From: Chamaecyparis obtusa
Taxonomy: Eukaryota; Streptophyta; Pinopsida; Cupressales; Cupressaceae
Length of the DNA stretch: 64,000 bases
Reading direction: 5' to 3'
Assembly: GCA_027943335.1 (NCBI GenBank)
Contig: BSBK01006390.1
Location: 213,501-277,500 of the forward strand
Below are positions 1-13,058 of this stretch, one piece after another (positions within the stretch are counted from its first letter, which is position 1; the number at the start of each line of letters is the position of its first letter). The notes below the pieces were generated by a model. The model did no database searches. It worked only from the letters and a program-made list of their open reading frames with translations, and was not told where the DNA came from. The position numbers and the translations under genes are program-made.

Positions 1-1682
1 CAAGAGACCTTAAGATAGATTAAACAAGACATTTATTATCTCTTTTCCTCAGCATAATTACCATGTTTTTAGTTATTTTTCTTGCTACCTTGAATACTAA
101 GGGAAAATATAAGACCTAGATCATAGATTCACTACTATTCATAGATTGTAGACAAGAAAACACCAATTAACAAGGTTGTAACACCTTCTTCACTTCAAAC
201 TCCATGGGACTCAATGTTGTATTCCTAATTCTAAGTCTGTATATATGATATACTCACTCTAGAAACTAGATATATACTTGAAAATGTGGATTATCATCAA
301 ATTTATTTAAATGGGGATTTTTTTCATGACATGAGAAATTAATCCCACTTAGCTTTAGAAATCATCGAGAACAAAAAATCGCTAAATTAAAACCTATTGC
401 TAATAGAAGTAAATATAATATTGCTTTTAATTTAGATTTTGTTTGGAATATGGAACAAACTTGAGAGACTCGTGATATTGTTTCCAAATCCATAGTGCAC
501 ATCATCAATATTCAGATTATAAAATATGCCACTATAATAATTATCATTCTTATCTATTAAATTTTATCATTCATGCCTGGCATAAATGACCCCATTTCAC
601 CAACTAAAAATTCATGCTTAAACATCCTTATTATTCAATCAATATCAAAACAAAATGAATGCAACACTTAATTTATTCCTTGAACAAAACCCATATATAA
701 ATCACAGAATTGAATGAACAGTTTTGAATGAGAAATTAAAAATATCTTTAATATTTAAATTAAGTATGAAGATTGTATACACAATATGAAGACAAATTTG
801 AAATTTTCCTCATTATGAAAATAGATTATAACTCATGTATACTCATACAAAAGCAGTAAAAAGAACTCTATTTTCTATGCTATCCACTTTTCTACATTAC
901 ATCATTTGAGAAAAAATAAATCAGAACAACACCCAACTGACTAACCTTTAACTATGGCCCTAGAAATCTAAATTATGGACTTTCTAAGGTGATAGGACAT
1001 TATAGATATTTTCTACTTCTAACTTCTACCAACCACTTGTAGATAATATGTTCCCAAATGAATTTTTTATCTCTGGCTTTACCTTGTAATGAAATCTAAT
1101 TGCATGATCCTATGAGGTTCCCAAGGTTGGAGAGATCCAAAGAAGTTAGAGTGTCACCTTTGTATCCAAGTAAAATTTTGAGTTGTACCATCATTAAATT
1201 GTGTGATTCTTGATGCAAAGGAGGGTACAATGAAAGATTCTCACTATCCACCTCTGAGGGGAGAACTTCAAGAATACTTCCCAAGGAGAAGTAGGTTGAT
1301 ACAAACCCACACCTCCAAGTCCTATACCCATCCCCCAATATATATCATGTACCTTACGGATAATCATAGTGGTAGCCATAAAGGATTTAAATCCTCATAA
1401 ACAATAGGAAACTCTCATGGATTCACATTAAGAACCAACAATTGGGCCTCCAAGTTTAAAAATACCTACAACTACCTTTGGCATTTTGAAAATCCCTAGA
1501 CCTACAATGTGAAGCATTAGCTTGCACATTGTCATGATATTTGTATACTTCTTGTAGAAGATATTTAATCAACCACTCCTTCAAACAAAAAAAAACATCA
1601 TTCATGACAATCCTTGTCATCATGAATAATTCAAAAGTAACATAATATTCCTTCAAATTTCACTTTTTAATTTAAATCTTAC
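1..1682. other. No gene recognised
   Basis: AT-rich sequence with stops in all frames. The short open stretches near 1100-1400 show no motif I recognise. It probably consists of decayed repeat sequence, because it runs directly into a repeat that recurs at 36149. Confidence 0.5.
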
Positions 1683-1883
1683 ATGTTGTCATTCTTCAAT
1701 TGTAAAAATATAGTCAAAGGGTCTTGACCTATATAGATTGGCATTTCTTTCTTATATGGTGACACAACATTTGAGTATTTGTTTTATGGATTCTTACCAT
1801 ATAACACTGAACATGGTATATAATGTAAGCATCCCATTCAACAATCTCCCATTGACTATGTATGTTTCCATCTAGTTGTGGGA
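1683..1883. repeat. Direct repeat A, left copy, flanking the left nest
   Basis: About 200 bp, recurring in the same orientation at 36149-36346. Both copies share the stretch around 'agtcaaagggtcttgacc' and a second around 'ataacactgaacatggta', and both end in 'gttgtggga'. At that point the left copy meets the G1 LTR and the right copy runs into unrelated sequence. A pyrimidine run near its end (cccccttt in the right copy) resembles a polypurine tract on the minus strand, so A may be the junction of an older LTR element. Confidence 0.75.
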
Positions 1884-2326
1884 TGACACAAGGGCAAGGT
1901 AGATACAAGAAGAATCAAGCAGAATTGACTCCACTTGAATCCACAAACAAGCCCTACTCAGATTTACACAACAAAAGCAATATAATATCACATGAAAGAA
2001 ATGAAATCACAATGGATATGAGGCAATCAATTGACAGCAACAATAGAGAATTTATATTTCTTTCAACATGCCCGGCTGTGAGGCCTTCCAGGCTTCGACC
2101 TTATACAATGAGAATTATGAAATCAAAATTACAACTTGCATCCTATCTTTTTCTCCATTGTATCTTGATAATCCTTCCTAGATCTACCTCTTCATTCCCT
2201 ACTACATCAATCTAGACTCCTTATATAGCCAACTAAGCCACAAGTCAGCTAGTCAAGCATTTAATTACAATATAGACCTCCAGTTTAGAAGATTTAAACC
2301 AAAACTAATGCTAGAATGATCACCAC
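1884..2326 (-). repeat. G1 gypsy 3' LTR, outer segment (split by C1)
   Basis: Begins TGACACAAGG and matches the start of the LTR at 33747 (TGATGCAGGG), including the shared 'tgactccacttgaatcc' and 'caacatgcccggctgtgag'. The match breaks exactly at the C1 insertion and resumes at 17920. In the uninterrupted copy at about 34176-34200 the sequence reads straight across as 'gatcaccacatgatg', which is direct evidence for the empty site. Confidence 0.85.
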
Positions 2327-3805
2327 TATTAGAATAACTGAGAGGGAGGTGAATCAGTTATCCAGTGTCCCAATTCAAAATGTATAATCCAAAACAATTC
2401 TACTACTTCTGCAAGTCAGTAAACATAAAATAATTCCACTGTCTGTGTATTTACCGATTAACAATCTAAACTCTGTAATGATTACCGATTAAATCTAACA
2501 TGTAATATGAAAAGTATGATCACAAACAAATATCACAATCAACACATAACATAAGAGATTTAATGTGGAAACCCTGTAAATGGAAAAACCACCTGGGACC
2601 GACAACCCAAAATTGTTCACTCTTCTGAAGTGAGGTCGGTGAAGACCCAACCTTGTTAAAGGTTTACAAACACACTGTTAGGTGTGACCTTGTTAGAGGA
2701 TTTTAGACCAGAAGTTATCATCCAACCAACAATCACTTTGGGGTTGACAGGATAACAATATTCACTTTATGAATGAAACATCAAAAGACTTTCATAGTCC
2801 ACTCAGTTAAGAGATTTGACTGTGTACAATGGTTAAATATGTAACAGTAGGTGATCTGCCTAACTACAACTTCAATTTACAGTTTACAGATCAATTTTCA
2901 GCTCATTCAAATATTTCTGACCAATATAACACTTCAGATTCAATACTGTATCAACTTATTGTCTGTCGGTAATAACTCTTTGTAGCTCGGTAACTATTCT
3001 ACAACTCAGTTCTTATTAACCAGTATGATTAGAAAAACTTCTCCATGCAATTATTCTGCAATATCTTCTTCTTCCGGCATCTATTTCATAGTGAAACCAA
3101 TGTCTCTTATATAGACAAGTAAAACATTTTCTTTTCCTCCATCAGATTTTGCCGCTTAATCATATTCATAGATTTTACCACTTTAAGCCCCCTCAGCTGA
3201 TGTGTCAGTAACACATTTTAATCTGCTCCATTAGATCCCTTTTGATTTATGTTAGCCATCGATCTTCATAACAAACATTATCTGTTACCTTGATTTCATA
3301 CACTTTTCAACTCATCACTTTATCGGCTAAACTGATAGTTTAATTCCTTTCTATTTTGATCGGTTAACAAAGAAATGCATCGGTGAACACAAGCTCAATT
3401 AATACTGCACTCGGTATACACTACACTTCATCAGTGTATACTAAAATTCTTTATTTATTGACAAAATTGCTTTGTGTCTTTCAGCTCTATTCTTCATCAT
3501 AGATGAATGCAACATAATAAAGTCAATTCGATCAAGTCATAGACTCATCAAAAAGTTACTCAGTGTATTCCTTATCCTCATCTGTCATATACATCTTCCT
3601 CATGTAGATATTTTTGTTCTTCATCTCTTTCACCTTCCTTTAGATGTGTCAATATAGTAACTTACAAGATAAGTATTGTCAAGCTAGTTGACATCAATGA
3701 CAACATAATATTGATTTAATCATCTTGCATATCTAATCATCAACTCCTTAGTAATCTTGAATTACAGATTCTTCATCCTGGTTCTAAATTAGTTGTAGTT
3801 CATCA
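2327..3805 (-). repeat. C1 3' LTR
   Basis: Pairs with 16449-17919 over its full length. Both begin with T[A/G]TTAGAATAACTGAGAG and end in 'ttcatca'. The terminal TG has become TA here, a single G-to-A change. The first 60 bases resemble the tip of the L-family LTR. Confidence 0.9.
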
Positions 3806-4311
3806 ATCTCTCCCTTTGGCATTGATTGCAACTCAAGTAATATGAAATGTACCACACACATACCAAACATGTTTTCTACAACTCTGTGATCAAATGTTGT
3901 TTGGTGTAGTCTCTCCCTAGCTTAATATGTTTAATCACTACGTTACTAAAACAACATTATAGAATACAACTGTGTCATTTTGTAGATATAACCTTTTCAG
4001 TTCTCAAGTTCCTTTCAGATCATCTCTCCCTTAGATAGTTCTCATCGGTGCAAACCTCCTTTTCTTTTCATATTATTTATCTCTCCCTTTGACAAAAATA
4101 CCAAAGAAACAAATAAATAATCAGCTCTGTAGTAGCTAAGTAACTCTCTGGTGTCCAATACTTCCTCTGTATCTTAGTCTACTGATATCCCAATCTATTT
4201 CAGTTCTTCAAACTTAATCACAACCTTGAACAAAATTCAAACTATGAACTATGCCACATCAACATGAATGATCTGCTGATAAGATTAGGCTGATGCAACA
4301 TCCAGATCACA
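3806..4311 (-). other. C1 polypurine tract and 3' untranslated region
   Basis: Directly inside the LTR, the minus strand reads CCAAAGGGAGAGAT (3806-3819), the expected primer for plus-strand DNA synthesis. L1 and L2 have nearly the same tract at the same place. From about 3820 to 4311 I see no coding sequence; it lies downstream of the pol stop. Confidence 0.75.
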
Positions 4312-6391
4312 TTAGTGATCGATAGATAGGGGATGGACCCCAATTCTAGTCCTCAAATATTCATTAGTGTCCTTTAGTGGAGGCTTTGTAAAAATTTCTG
4401 CAAGTTGTTCTTTAGATGTAACAAATTCTAACTTTACTTGCTTCTCTTGCACTTGTTCTCTTAAGTATTGATACTTAATTGATATAGGCTTTGTCTTTGA
4501 ATGCATCACGAGATTCTTTAAGATATTAATTGCACTTATGTTGTCACAGTATATGATTCATCAGGTCAGTGATTACCTCATTCAGTCCTTCCAACACTTG
4601 TTTGATATATGTAATGTTTTAGCAATTAGTAGCAGTAGCAACATACTCTTCTTTAGCTGTAGAATAAGAAATACAAGCCTACTTTTTACTTGTCCAGGTT
4701 ACAAGTCTTTCACCAAAGAAAAATGCTCCTTCGATGGTACTTTTTCTATCATCCACATTTCCAAACCAATCAGCATTGGTGTAAACTTTCAGCTCAAACT
4801 TACCTTCCTTAGGATACCATAATCCATAATCCTCTATCTTTTTCAAAAATCTTAAGATTCTTTTAGTAGAAATCATGTGTGATTCTCTAGGACTAGTAGA
4901 ATATCTAGCAACAATTCCCACATCATGTGCTATATACATACATTAGCTTACCAATCATGGATCAGTAAAGTGTCTAGTTTACCTCTATAGTTTCATCTTC
5001 CTTTGTCAATTTACTTCCAGTAGCCATCGGTGTTCCCATAGGTTTAGCATCCTCCATGCCAAATGTCTTCAAGACTTCCTTTATGTACTTGGATTGTGTG
5101 ATGAATATCCCATCACTCTGTTGTATCACTTGTAATCTGAGAAAGAATTTAATCTCTCCGAACATTGACATTTCAAACTCATTCCTCATGTCATCCGCAA
5201 AAGATTTACATACATGATCTTGACCTCCAAAAATAATATCATCAACAAAAATTTTAGAAATGATAATAGTGTCATTAGTATCACCTTTCATATACAAATT
5301 GTTGTTCTCACTGGTTCTTACAAATCCAATACTTAACAAGTAAGTATGTAGTCTTTCATGCCATGCTCTTGGTTCTTGCTTCAAACCATATAAAGCTTTG
5401 TTTAATCTACATACCATGTTTCTATTGTCTGGATCAATGAATCCTTCAAGTTGTTCTATGTAGACCTCTTCTTCAAGTATACCATTCAGAAATGTTGATT
5501 TCACATCCATTTGATAAACCTTAAATTTCTTGTGGGTAGCATATGCAAGTAGCATTCTAACTCCTTCCAATCTAGCAACATGTGCAAATGTTTCACCATA
5601 ATCAATGCCTTCTTCTTGTGCATATCCCTTACATACCAATCTCACTTTTTTACTTGTCACTTCACCATTTTCATTCATTTTGTTTCTGAATATCCATTTA
5701 GTACCGATAACATTCTTATCTTTAGATCAGGGTACTAAGGACCAAGTTTTGTTTTTCTCTATTTGTTCTATTTCCTCCTTCATTTCATTAACCCATTCTT
5801 CACTTTCTAATGCAACTTTCACATTATTTGGTTCAAATTCTCAAACTACACATGTACCTAGTCTTGTTTTTCTTCTAGTCTACATTCCAGCTTGTCTTTT
5901 TCCAATAATTTGTGTCTCACGATGATGTCTTCTGACAAAACTAGCTAGTACTTAGTTTCTTCTTTCTGGTTCATCCTGTTCAGGTTCATTTGCTTTCTCG
6001 ATAGCACCATTTTGTTCATTGGTTTCCCTTTCGTATTCCTTGGGGTTATTTTCCTACTGACTAGTTATCATAGGTTGTGACTTTGGTAGATAGTCAAGAA
6101 GTTCAATGTAAGTGAATCTACCATAGTCTTCTGGTTCCTTTCTTTCTTCTGTGTTTATGTCATCATACTCATCAACACAAACATTAGTACTTTCAATTAT
6201 CTTATTTGTAACCTTAGTCAGACATTTGTATGCTTTACTCTTAGTAGAATATCATAAGAATATTCCTTCATCACCTTTAGATTCAAATTTCCCATTTCTC
6301 TCATCCTTCAGAATAAAACATTTGCTTCCAAAAATTTGAAATAACTTATAGTAGGTTTGTGTCCAAACCATAGCTCATAAGGTGCCTAGTT
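4312..6391 (-). pseudogene. C1 pol fragment: reverse transcriptase and RNase H
   Basis: This is the C-terminal half of a copia polyprotein. In order I see the integrase tail (PYELWFGHKP near 6385), an RVT_2 reverse transcriptase from about 5700 to 4950 with YQMDVKSTFLNG (first catalytic Asp) and FVDDIIFGG (the YVDD box, with Phe for Tyr), then RNase H with NADWFGN, DDRKST and a Glu in AKEEYVA, ending near 4312. About ten in-frame stops break it (TAG, TGA and TAA). The 5' end of the fragment is the L1 insertion point, and the reading resumes at 14284. RT would copy element RNA into DNA in virus-like particles; this copy cannot make the protein. Confidence 0.9.
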
Positions 6392-7556
6392 TGTTGGAAT
6401 TAGGAGGGATAGGTATTGAGAGGGGAGGGGTGAATCAGTGCCTTCAAAAACTTTACAAACCTTTCAAATCTATAACTGTATGCTGTGATAACCGATCAAA
6501 ATAACTTGAATCTAATTGCATAAATCAATCATCTAGTTAACTTGAGAAAGTAAACAACATGAAATCAATATGAAAATCAAATAACACAAGTATTTTGATA
6601 ATGCAGAAACCCTTGTAAGAAGGTAAAAATTGCGGTGGGGATGACACCCACAAATTCTTCACTACTATAGATAGAAAAGGTTTGCATGTTAAGGCTACAA
6701 GTTTTGATCACTTTTGGTGATCTTACCATGTTAGGAGTAACATTTAGATCAGCTAGATCTACCTATTTATAGGATTTAAACAACAATAATGAAGTGTGTA
6801 CTCGATTAAGAGATTTACATAAGATTGTTAATTCTACTCTGTTAAGAGATTTTATCAAAACTCTACTACAATTGTTAGAAAGTAATAGGCAATTTATCTT
6901 CTGGTTGACAAATCAATTGTTTGAAACAGATCTATAAGTGCTCAAAAAAATATCACCTTATCTGTGATGATTCTCTAATCTGTTCTGCTCAGTAAACTAA
7001 TTGTCTTGAATTTTAGGCAATGTCTTCAAGTGCTCCATGATTCATATATATTAGTTCACCCAACCTCATAAAATGGTGCAAACATACAAAATATATAGTG
7101 TTCTATTTTTTTCACCTTAGCAAAAATTAGGTTACAAAAATTATCATAACCCTAAGATCTACGGTGCAAAATAACCTAGATCAACTATTACAATAAGATA
7201 AACATTACATTTAATGAGTATCTATTTACAATAAATGCTCCTCAATCTTGGTAAACCATTTTACGATCTGTTGTAATTGTTTGCATAGAAGAATGTGACA
7301 TTTTAGATTACTATGCCATTTTCTCTGATCATCGGTAAACACTATATAATATACTCGGTGTATACTGTGATGCTTAGTGTTTACTAACCATCAGTGTCAC
7401 TGGTGCTCGGTAAACTATGTGATGCTCGGTGTAAAGACTTTACCGACTACTCTGTCTTACTTCTGGTTACCGACCAACTCAATATAAGTAACCGACCGAC
7501 CTGTTTACTATCCTTTAATACTAATGACAACCTTCAATGCTCAATAGAGATTAACA
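6392..7556 (-). repeat. L1 3' LTR
   Basis: Begins TGTTGGAATTAGGAGGGATA and ends 'attaaca'. It matches 13059-14283, with an internal gap of about 55 bases near 6980 that the 5' LTR retains ('ttctcggtaaac' context). It also matches the L2 LTR. Confidence 0.9.
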
Positions 7557-7803
7557 ATCTCCCCCTTTGGCAGTAGTATCAAAACTTTGAATGTATACAG
7601 ACAAAATGTTTCTATATATTCCTTATGTCTCCACCATATACATATCCACAACAAAAATGTTTCTAAGTACAAAGTACTCCCCCTCGGTGCATGCTCCCGA
7701 TAATATAGACATAGAAAAGTATATATATTTGGCATATACATGATTTCCCCCTTTTTGATAATAATGCCAAATGCAAAAATATATATATAATGTATACTTA
7801 CAT
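7557..7803 (-). other. L1 polypurine tract and 3' untranslated region
   Basis: The minus strand reads CCAAAGGGGGAGAT (7557-7570) directly inside the LTR. The rest, up to the end of ORF2 at 7804, is AT-rich and non-coding. Confidence 0.75.
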
Positions 7804-10800
7804 CTAATCAAAAAAATTTTGATGGGTTTTCTTTACAGACTCCAACAGGTTGTGCCATTCCTCTTTCAAGTTGGTAAGAGCAATATGGTCAAGAACAACT
7901 TGTGCATGCATGTCAAAGATATTATCCAACATTGAAATCTCTGGTGTTGCTACAAGTTGTTCAACTTTGACAATATGAGTTTCAAAAAATTTCAGGTAAG
8001 GAATGAGTTCTTTTTGTAACTCTGTAACCTGATCAGTGATGTGTGCTTCTTGTTTTCTTATTTCTGCTATCAGCCACCGGAGTTCCTAAACTTGGTGAAT
8101 ATGCTTTAAGAAAGTAGTTGGCTCGGCAATAGCTACTTGTATACTCAACTTCATCTATTCTTCTAAACCTTTTATCTTTTCACTAACCTCTACAGTGAAG
8201 GTGTTTGAAGTACAAAGCTTGATGAGAAATTGATAGATTATCTAGGTAATAGATTTTACCTCAGTAATGACCTCGGATAATTTTACCTTGTTCAGTGCCA
8301 CATCTATGCTAATCCTTTCTGCTAATTTGTTTTGAACCTTTGATTCTACCCATTCTATGTTTTTGTCTGCATCTGTATCAGGGGCATTGATTTTGTCGGC
8401 GAGTGTAGCAAGTTGATCTAAGATGGGAGTATTCTCATCAATATTTGTTTCTGGTATTATTTGTTGCATAATATCCCTCACATCATTTAACACTTCTTTA
8501 CATTTGTGTTCTTTCCTTAACTTCTCTTGTGCCTCTTTCCTTGAACATAATTCCCTGTATCTACTTAGTTCCTCGGGGCTTAGGGTTCTCAGGTCACATT
8601 TTGGTATAATTATAACTTCATCAATGGTGACCGGCCCTTTGACTTTCTTCTTCTTCTTATTTGGTGCAAGAGGTGACTTCTTCTCACTTATAACAATAGC
8701 TTTATCTCCACTTTTCGGAGTATCTTTCCCACTTGACACTGTATCATCCTTCTTCTGCTCCTCGGTAGATGGTGTGGGAGTCTCGATTGTAGTGTCAGGT
8801 GGGTTCACCCTGGTCATCTTTTTTTCTTCTAGGTCCTTTGTTTTTATAGACTGTGCCTCTATTTTGGTAGGATCATTTGTATCTGTAGGTTGCTCAGGTG
8901 CCTGTATCTTAGTTGTATCTTTATTTGGCCTAGGATGAGAAGCATCAGGTTGTACTTGTGAAATTATTTCAACTACCTCTGCAAGTATAGGTAGTTCACC
9001 CAATAGAGATGTGAACACTCTATCAGTGTTTAATGATTCATCTTTGTATGGTGCAATTTTCACATATTCATCATCCTCATTATCAGGATCACTGTTAGTG
9101 ATGTCCTCAATGAGTGCATCATCATTGGTTTTCTTTTGCAAGTGGATCTTTACTTGATCCGATGCATCTTGTGAAATTTTGATTTCTTCTTTTTGTTTGG
9201 TGATATCAATTACCTCGGTAACTGATATACTGATGTCCTTTATTTTCTTTCCTTTGTCATCATCAATGAAAATACCTTTACCTTTTGAACTATGTCTCTT
9301 CTTAGACAGTTTCAGGAATGCTTTCTATTCAACTTTCTCTTCTGCTTTCAAAATTGATGTCCATAGAGAATCACATATGACATCCATATCATCCACATTC
9401 TCATCCATGATCTTCATAGCTCTATTCTTGGATAGAAATCTAGCCTGATACTTTGTCATGTATTCACTTACAATAGCATAGCTAAAGTGTGAGGCTGCAC
9501 AACTTAATGAATGTTCTCTTTTCCTTTTCTCTGTATCTAGTGCAATAGCCCATCTCTCACTTATTTTTTCATCAAGTTCCTTCAGCAATTAATAGATTGT
9601 ACAACAGTTGACAAACATGTCTTCATTCCTTCAGGTTCTGGTAGCTGTATTTACTATTCATCATTGGTGGGAGGAACCGGTGTGTGATCCTTTTCTTTGT
9701 CTGACTTGGTCTCCTCGCTATCATAGGGCTTGTCAGCCAACTCTAACTGACCTGCGGTTACTTCTTTACCAAGTGACTCCTTAGGTGAGTCAGATGCATT
9801 TCCATATTTTACTGTGAGATATTTTCTCATTTTCTTTTCTCTTCTAGACATTTTTCTGATGTCTATGTCTATTGTAATTTGATACTTAGCTTCCTCATAT
9901 ACTCCAAACCTACTGGAAATGATGTCTATTGGTAATGCCAGCAATGCATTAATAGATTTCAAAGCGAAATCATGATTCGTTTCATATCCCATCAGTGCTA
10001 ACCATTTTGTTCTTAGTTCTACTGCCTTTATCATTGAGTGGTCTGTGTTGACTAAAAAACATATATCATCTTCAAATTTACTCACTAATTCCTTTGGAAT
10101 TCTACTCCTTTGTTGCATTTTTGCCTAAAATTCTTTGAAATATGCATTGAATTCCTTATTTAGATTATTTCCTAGACTTTTCATCATTTCACCGATTTGT
10201 GCAGTTATCAGTTTGTCAGATTGCCAATTTACTTTACCGATACCCAGTACATATTTTTGCAGATATAAAAATGTACAAACAAGTAATGATCCATACTTAC
10301 ATGTATTGGAATTATTTTCTTTTATTTTCTTCATATTATCATGCAGTTGGTGTAGTAGCAGTTCTGCAAGATCTACCTGGTGATCTTTATTCACAATTTT
10401 ATATGCCATGTACATGGCACTGCAAGGTACACTATTTGGTCTGCTAGATTGAAATATCTTGTACCCGATGACATGAGCTGTGAATTTTACCACTCGATCT
10501 TTGATACTTGATATTTTCAGTGCCCTACCATCCCATTGAGCTCCAGTGTTCTTTTCAATGTCAGAATGAGATGAACTTTGAAAGGATTTGGCTTTGTCGG
10601 TTGTAGGGTACCCAGTAATCTTACTGATAATCTTCTTAGTGAACTCAAGAGGTTTATCTAACCAAAATTTTCCATCATTAAATCTACTCAGCATGATTCT
10701 CATCCAATCATTTTGGAAGGATTGTGGGAAGAATGTAAAACACTGTAACCCTGACTCCTCAATCTTCTTATATTTAGATTTGATCTTTCCATCCGGTTCA

Positions 10801-11048
10801 CAGACTTGTTGATAAGCAGAAATGGTCTCAAAATCACATACTTCACCAATTTTTCCATGAATATAGGCCCTAACATCTTCTGTTAATAAAACCTTATCTA
10901 GAATACTTGAAAATGTGCCCATATCATCTGTTTGTGCTGCGACCTTGGGATGAAGTTTGAATTTCTCCTTGGTGAAATGTTCCCTTACAATTAATTCTAC
11001 TTCCTCCTCAATGTTTTGTGATTTTCTTGCAGTCGATGTCGATGCCAT
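7804..11048 (-). pseudogene. L1 ORF2: long unknown protein, broken
   Basis: Starts at ATG 11048 (MASTSTARKSQ) and can be followed to a stop at 7804, about 1,080 codons with one frame change near 9640 and several stops. I do not recognise the family. The N-terminal 450 residues look globular (GAQWDGRALKIS, HVIGYKIFQSS) and are conserved in L2. The middle is rich in Lys, Glu and Asp, with SRREKKM and DKPYDSEETKS. The C-terminal third looks like coiled coil. The stop at 10125 (EF-stop-AKMQQ) is TAG and the frame continues past it. L2 keeps about 120 more codons, so this copy has an internal deletion near 9600-9650. No retroviral enzyme motif is present. Confidence 0.75.
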
Positions 11049-11601
11049 AAATTGTTTCTAGGGTTTTGGCAAACAATAGATAACCAGTGTTCGGTAGGTA
11101 GATGAACTTACTCATTATCATCAAAGAATTGTTGTCGGTTTGATCTACAGTAGCTTTGAATCTTTTCTGGAAATATTTAGCTTGAACTCTTCTCTGTAAA
11201 ATCTCTATTCTTCAAAATCACAATGTAACAATGAACTCTATTTCCATGTATTTATAGATTTTTTTATATTCCCGCTCAAACTTTGGTGCAATAAATGTGT
11301 GACCTAACTTCTGATATGAAATAGTTGTCAACTTGGTAATGTCTACAATTTCCTTCTCTCGGTTAACATAGAGTTTCCTCATCGGTTTGTACTATTGTCG
11401 ATTAACCTTGTATATTGATTACCGATGGGTAACCAACTCACGTTTCTTCTTTTACGGACTATGTGACATTTGTAAACTTATAACACATAAATTATCGTGC
11501 ATCTTTATTCATATAGATTTGGTATTTATACATCATATATAAGGAACTGTATGTAAAATGTGATCATTTAAAATGTCAGTTCCATACATACCTTGTCATC
11601 T
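11049..11601 (-). other. L1 spacer between ORF1 and ORF2
   Basis: AT-rich, with no open frame of note. The matching spacer in L2 (54078-54631) has the same length and recognisably similar sequence ('ataaggaactgtatg' and 'ataaggagctatatg'), so it is a true part of the element. Confidence 0.6.
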
Positions 11602-12994
11602 TAAGTGGAGGTACCGATGTCACCCAATCCAGTGGATGAGGTTTCACCGATAGTGTTACTTGACTCAGCATTCTCATTAGATGCCTTCTTCCAAATTGTG
11701 TTCCTTAAATTTGTAATTTTTGCAATTTTATATCCACTCTCAAATATATGGTTTTCATCTAGTGCTCGGTCTCTACAGTTGTTGCTTAAATGACTGACCT
11801 TGTGATGGTGCATACATGCCATTCCTGCATTTGTCTAGTTTCTTGATTGTCCAATCTGATTCTTTCTATAACAGTTTGTTGCAATATGTCCATACCGACC
11901 ACATACAGTACAATTAGTCCATGTATTGTAATCCCAAACATATGAGTTGCCTTGTCTCTTCGGTTGATATGGCTTTCGTTGTAGTTTCTCTTTAGGTGTC
12001 CAGACTTGTTTCATTTTTTCCTTGCAGTCCCTTGCAGTGTGACCATGCTTATTACAAGTATAGCATATTTTCTCTTCAACAATATTATTAGCTATGTCAT
12101 TCATCTTAGCTCTGCATTCATAAGCTGGATGTCCAAACTTACCACAGTAATAACAATATCCATTAAATTTAGGAATGACAAGAGGTTTACCTTGTGCTTT
12201 GCTTCTGCACACATTAGATGTATGTCTTGGTTTTCCATGGTGATAACATGTCAACACGTTAGGTTTCTGACTTTGATTTTTGTTGAATTTTTTAGCTTGT
12301 TGTGATGATTCTCCTTCACCGGTGTAGCCTATACCAGTTATGCTACCAAATCTCCTCTAATTAGTCAGGAAATCATCAATCTTTTTAGAACTATCCTCAG
12401 CTATCTTCATCATTTCATTTTGCTTCTTTTGTGTTTTTATTCCATTTCTTAGTTTTTCATTATCTTCTCTGAGTATTGCAACATCTTCAAGTCTTCTTGA
12501 TAATTCTCCATTTACTCGGTTCATTTCTAGATTAACTGTCATCATCTAATTTGATACTTGGAAGTGACGATCAGTGAGTCTTTGTATTTTATTTTCTTTT
12601 TCTTGGAGTTGTTCATTCATTTGTCTTCGGTCTTCAATAGCCAGATTCTGATCTTGTTTAGCTTGTCTAGCATTGTTCATGATTTCCACCATTCTCACCA
12701 TTTGAGATTCATGACCCATTTGAAGTGCTTTCACTTGCTCAGATAGATGCTAATTCTTTTCATACAAGTCAGAGATTATTCTTTTAGAACCATTAAAGAT
12801 TCTTCTAGAGCTTGATCAAATATTTCATCAATAAGTTCTTCATGATAACTGATTTCATTTAGCTGAATTGCAAGACTCTTTCTTTCAACCATTAATTTCT
12901 TTAGGTCTTCCTTGGCTTGTTTATACTATTCCACAAACATCTATATTTGTATCTTCTGATTCTCAATAGTCTTGTCAAGCTTGTATCTCTCCAT
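11602..12994 (-). pseudogene. L1 ORF1: coiled-coil plus five zinc-knuckle gag-like protein
   Basis: Starts at ATG 12994 (MERYKLDKTIENQ), 47 bases inside the PBS. The first half is Glu/Lys/Gln-rich coiled coil (12357-12990). The second half carries five CCHC-type knuckles in tandem: CYHHGKPRHTSNVC (second Cys replaced by His), CYYCGKFGHPAYEC, CYTCNKHGHTARDC, CTVCGRYGHIATNC and CMHHHKVSHLSNNC. Zinc knuckles in gag bind element RNA during packaging, and usual gag proteins have one or two. Several TAG stops and at least one frame change break it. The same five-knuckle layout is traceable in L2. Confidence 0.82.
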
Positions 12995-13040
12995 GACTTA
13001 GATCTTTACCCTTTAGTGGTTAGACTGTTCAACAAGAGAA

Positions 13041-13056
13041 CTGAGCTCTGATACCA
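13041..13056 (-). other. L1 primer-binding site
   Basis: The minus strand reads TGGTATCAGAGCTCAG two bases inside the 5' LTR. TGGTATCAGAGC is the standard complement of the 3' end of initiator tRNA-Met used by plant copia elements. Confidence 0.88.
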
Positions 13057-13058
13057 AT

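Noticed and set aside
5605..5925. 106-codon plus-strand open frame
   Set aside because: Lies opposite the C1 RT, whose minus-strand motifs are clear.
8423..8938. 171-codon plus-strand open frame opposite L1 ORF2
   Set aside because: Ser/Phe-rich shadow of the Lys/Glu-rich ORF2 on the minus strand; no motif, and the matching L2 region does not support it as the coding strand.
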